Positions 59,978 to 64,000 of a DNA stretch of 64,000 nucleotides are shown in pieces (within the stretch, counting starts at the first letter, position 1; every line of letters begins with the position of its first letter). The notes under the pieces were generated by a model. That model saw nothing but the letters and a program-made list of their open reading frames with translations. It searched no databases and was not told the origin of the DNA. This DNA is from Megamerina dolium (Eukaryota; Arthropoda; Insecta; Diptera; Megamerinidae): contig OY978526.1 of assembly GCA_963854835.1 (NCBI GenBank), positions 32,440,501 through 32,504,500 of the forward strand, written 5' to 3'. Made by a program: the position numbers and the translations under genes.

Positions 59978-62900
59978 TTAAGGATTTTTGGAATATGCTT
60001 GCTGAGCAACATTTCGTTGAGGCTCGTCTTGAGTAGCATTTGGCGCAGACGCTTTTATTAATTCTGACTCATAGCCAATAGTCGTTGTACTGGGTACGTC
60101 CGTAGTGCGCTGAGGTGAGCTGCGATTATCGACACCAAAAGTAGCAGAAGAGTCATCAGCTGTACTTACACCAGCTGGGCCTTCCACTAATCCTTTCCGT
60201 CGCATGGCTCGCATCTCCAAATCATATATTACTTGCATAACCTTTATCCTTCCTTCAGCAGCCAGATCCGATGGTAGTTTCTTTACTGTTTCACTAACAC
60301 TACAAAAGAACAAATCAAATGTATTCCGCTCAGTTGGCCTTGTTGTATATGCCATGTATGTGTCAGTTGAAGTCTGCACTCGAGCTGCTGCTGACGATGA
60401 TGCAGCGGTGCGTGCCGTAAGACTTGCCGCTATGGAAAGCGGAGACGACAAAAAATTTTTTGTGTTATCCAGCTTCCTTTTGCCGCGTGTCAAACGTAAA
60501 ATTTCAGCGTGTGCCGCCGTTAGACGCTTGGCTTTCTCAACTGCCGATTCAGATGCGGTTCTTGTATGTACTTGTCTGCTTTGTTTGGTATTTCCTGCTT
60601 TTGTACGTACATCTGATGGGTTGCAAACACTCTCCGATCCATCCACGTCCACATCCATTGGTTCGGACCTAAAATAATATTGATTACAGTATTGAACTAC
60701 AGCATCCAACATTCTTCAACGCTTACTTAACACTTAATAACTCATCTGCATCATCATCCACTTGTGACACTGAATCACTTTCATTTTGAGATGTGTTCGA
60801 CAAGTTCTTTACGGCCTCGCGATGATTTAATGAGTTCTCATGAATCTTTTTCAATATGCCCGTTGTCATAAGACGAATCTTACAATATTTACAGTAACCA
60901 TATTTCTTCCCATCCTTTGCGTCAACCACCAACCATGGATATTCATTGGATTGATCACTTCCTGCAAGCGTCTGGTTAGCATTGCCTTCCCTTCGATTGC
61001 CTTCGTGATCATTCCGCAATTTAAACGCGTCCTGAGCCTGGATATGCTTCATACTGCGTTGATGCTTAAGTGCATAACTATACGAAGGAAGAATGATTTG
61101 TTTTTCACAGCATTTACAGTAACTATATGCTGAGGATGTATCATCATTGTCATGTGACAGCCAGGCAAATTGTTCTCTCCATGATGTGTTATTTAGATCG
61201 GGTATAACTAATTCTTCAGACGCGGAATTCGTATTTGTATGGTTTGTCTTCTGCAAATATGCTTTAGCCGATTCTTGGTGTCTTCTGCTATTTTCATGCT
61301 TTGATCGACTAGCAGCACGAGCTAGTCTTATGCGGCAATATTTGCAAAATATATTATCAGGATACTTTTTCATACACACGAGCCAAGGATATGTGCGCAT
61401 GGATGTATTTTTTGTTTGAGTGCTCCTAGAACAACAACAACAATTATATACCTATAATCATAAACTTCGTTGCTTACATACCCATACTCATTATTATAAG
61501 ATCTTTTACTACATTTACGTAAATAATTCTTTTCCCCAGCAATATGCCGCGCGCTGCTCTCGTGTTTTCGCACCTTCAAATTTAATAGCAGCAAGGGAAT
61601 TTCACAGTATAAACAATAAATGTAATTTGGATTTTTCGTGTTCCTTTTGCACCACGGATATACGTTTAACCAATCATCGGACCCACGTTTAAACCGGTTA
61701 ATCCTAGTTGGAGCGGTTAAATGTTATTTCGTTTATATGTAGTGGACTATTTATACACAAACCTTCTCTCTTCCATACTTTGCTGGTGTTTATCTGCTTT
61801 CTCTTGTTCATTAGTAATGTCGAGACTGTCATTTTGCTGTTCCTCAATATTATCAGAATTATTTTCATAATTATATCTGCCACTATTTTTACATTGAACT
61901 TCGGCTTCTCTATGTTCTGCAGTATTTTCATGCAACTTCCATTTGACAGCGGAAAAACCAGCTATAAGACGTTTCTCACAAAATTTACAATAACTATAAG
62001 CTGAATCGTTTGGATCCGCTGTGAGCCACGGGTGGTTATTTTTATAAAATCGCAAATTTTCTCGATGCATTTTACAATACAAATGTTTGCGCAAACTTTT
62101 CTTTATCATAGTGACATTACAGAGTTTGCAACAGCAAGAATTCTCAGTTTGTTCACACCAAAATGTGCTTTTCCTAGATGCAGAAAATAAAAACATATAC
62201 ATAGTGGCCAAGTACATACGGTTATATATTTACCTAGCATTATTTTCAGTACTTGTATTTACACCAGCTTCGTCTTCTTCAGAAAGGATCGATCCATTTC
62301 GGTTGGCATCATTTCCGGCACCACTTACTTTCCTTGTTTCAGACAACTCCTTCGCATTACCACTATGATTGGGTTTATATAAAGATTTAGCTTCTTTATG
62401 ATTCTTTGAACGTTCGTGGCGTGGTAAATCCAAAACATCAACTTTTAAGCTAGTGTGACAATATGTGCAGTAGCCAGTTGTGTCATCGTTTTTTTCACGT
62501 TCCAACCAAGGGTATTCCTTTAACCAACGGCTCCAATTAAACTTCATTAATGCTTCTGTTTGTGTTTTACGCTTTGATTTTATAGCTGATATGCTATTCG
62601 TTCCGTCTATACATTCCTTTTTGATGTTTGTGAAATAAGGTTTAAAATGAGGGCTATTCTTGAATGCAATGTAATTATCTGCATACACTCTATGACGACT
62701 TGAAATTTCATGCTGTCTTGCATAGTATTCCCTCTTCACGCTAAACGTTAAATCGCAATATATGCAATAACCATGATTCTTTTGTTCATCATCTTGTAGC
62801 AGCCATGGATAATCTTGCATCCATTGCTGCCAATTTAACGTGGATAACTTATCAGCATTTGCAACACTATCCTCGGAACCACTAAGTGACTCCTGTTCTT

Positions 62901-63230
62901 CTTCTTCCTCTTCGACCATTTCTTGATCCAAGTCATTTTCTTCGTCAAAGTATTCCTGCTCTGTAGCGAGCTCAAGTAGATTCATCGGATCGCATTCGGC
63001 TATTAAGGAGGTATTGTTGACTGGCATAGAGGGCTGCATTATTTCTGAATCATCATGAGGTTCCTCTTTGATTTGGATATTTGGATATAAAACCGATTCG
63101 GTATGTGAGTTTAGATCATCTCTAGTAGATGAGATACCAACATCGGATCGTATACAACCCTCCTCCGCATTCCTAACCGAAATGAATCAATCACTTATTT
63201 GAAACCGTGGAGTTTTATATTTACTTACAT
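59978..63230 (-). CDS. Su(var)3-7: Su(var)3-7-like heterochromatin zinc-finger protein, 987 aa
   Basis: In Drosophila Su(var)3-7 binds heterochromatin with HP1 and carries widely spaced zinc fingers, each with a preceding tryptophan box, plus a C-terminal BESS motif. The coding exons are 63230-63229 (AT only), 63172-62234, 62173-61763, 61703-61482, 61425-60727 and 60668-59978. The ATG is split by the first intron. Eight CxxC..H..H modules are visible; the first two are C137/C140/H155/H161 and C236/C239/H253/H259. Seven have a box like YPWL (for example WQQWMQDYPWL). The third (CCCKLCNVTMIKKSLRKHLYC) lacks it. The N-terminus is very acidic (EEEEEEQE). The BESS-like motif is at about 875-908 (FDLFFCSVSETVKKLP). 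The ortholog call rests on this layout from memory; a paralogue is possible. Confidence 0.75.
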
Positions 63231-64000
63231 ATTAACAAGTAATTGAATTTTTATTTATTTTTCACCACGTATAAACAGCTCCCTTTATCTATTGACACGA
63301 GAAATTCTACTGGTTTCGCTATACTTACTTTAATATGCTATTACTTTACGCGGCAGCTTCGTCGCTTCTTCATGTTTAAAATACATCAGCGTACTCAACA
63401 GGGATGTCAATACAATCATGAGTTTATCGATATTAATGGTTCATTTACACAAACCATTGCATAAAGTAACTAAAAGGCGGTCTCAGAAACATTCAAGAGT
63501 TGTTTTTAATTTCAATGTAATATGATAGAGAGCAAGAGAGTTAAAAGAGACCGAATCACAGGAGATTTGACTATCGCTTGGGCATGGGCACGTCAAACAT
63601 TGTTTATATTTCATTTTATGTTTGACAGTAATGTCAACTACATTATATAAAATTTTACACATACTTTTGTAAAAATATAGTTTGTTTTATTACAAAACCT
63701 TCTACCATCAGAGTTTCAAGATTTGTGGAAAAATTTCTAGTATGAACTGACTTTTCGTAGGCGTCATACATTTTCGAAAGACCACATGGATATTATACTA
63801 TTATGTGTAACAAAGTACGGAAATCTTAGAGAAGAATTTTGAAGCTCGCATTTTATCTATTTATACTTTTATTTATACACTGCGTTGGGCGTGGGACCTA
63901 ACATAAAAAGACACACGCAATGAAAAATCAAACCGTGCCTTGGATAAGGTCTATCCCTTTTGTTGACGACCGCTGCATAGGAAATAAGGACCATGATTTA
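63231..64000. other. Upstream region of the Su(var)3-7-like gene
   Basis: Holds the 5' UTR and promoter of the minus-strand gene. The right end (63500-64000) is AT-rich with no supported gene. Confidence 0.45.
63425..63432. promoter_or_regulatory. DRE-type promoter motif TATCGATA
   Basis: A perfect DRE palindrome (DREF/BEAF-type site in flies) about 195 bp upstream of the first coding exon end. DREs are common in promoters of constitutively expressed fly genes. Function here is inferred. Confidence 0.5.

Noticed and set aside
60204..60677. 157-aa plus-strand ORF within the Su(var)3-7-like last exon
   Set aside because: Antisense shadow of the BESS-containing exon; no domain or context.

Overview
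The window looks like nuclear DNA of a higher fly (Diptera, Schizophora), most likely a tephritid fruit fly. It is AT-rich, its introns are short with GT..AG ends, and it carries Osiris-family genes, a fly-type acyl-CoA desaturase, a Su(var)3-7-like heterochromatin gene with tryptophan-box zinc fingers, and many insect-type transposons. The species call is an inference from gene content and base composition. No sequence search was possible.

Layout. Positions 1-1930 hold the 5' exons of an M1 aminopeptidase (minus strand, running off the left edge). Positions 2.3-14.1 kb hold three Osiris-type secreted or membrane genes (one minus, two plus) separated by old LINE and Tc1/mariner debris. Positions 15.8-17.3 kb hold a four-exon acyl-CoA delta-9-type desaturase (minus) whose start region lies in a perfect 378-bp tandem duplication. 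From 18 to 32 kb the DNA is gene-poor and AT-rich, with microsatellites, LINE tails and copies of a tRNA-derived SINE. From 32 to 41 kb it is transposon-rich: SINEs, an internally deleted mariner, and a Gypsy-like LTR element that has lost protease, RT and RNase H (minus). A complete 11-exon TBC1D5-type Rab GAP gene lies at 41.8-44.3 kb (plus). A solo LTR and an apparently intact 5.9-kb Gypsy-like element (plus) follow at 46.5-52.8 kb. LINE fragments and decayed repeats fill 52.9-59.6 kb, and a six-exon Su(var)3-7-like gene (minus) occupies 60.0-63.2 kb.

Host genes. They do not form one pathway. The Osiris proteins are insect-specific secretory or membrane proteins linked to cuticle. The desaturase acts in the ER on fatty acyl-CoA. 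TBC1D5 is a retromer-linked Rab7 GAP. Su(var)3-7 binds heterochromatin. Exon junctions were joined by eye: every chosen GT..AG pair keeps the reading frame, and the joined proteins carry the expected family motifs.

The most striking signal is in the intact LTR element. Its gag frame ends in a slippery heptamer (GTTAAAC) directly before the TAG stop, followed by a 6-nt spacer and a perfect 11-bp hairpin. This is a complete -1 ribosomal frameshift cassette joining gag to pol. Other notable items are a start codon split by an intron in the Su(var)3-7-like gene, three related LTR insertions all flanked by ATAT (two sharing one ATAT), and a SINE family whose 3' ends abut long (TA)n tracts.
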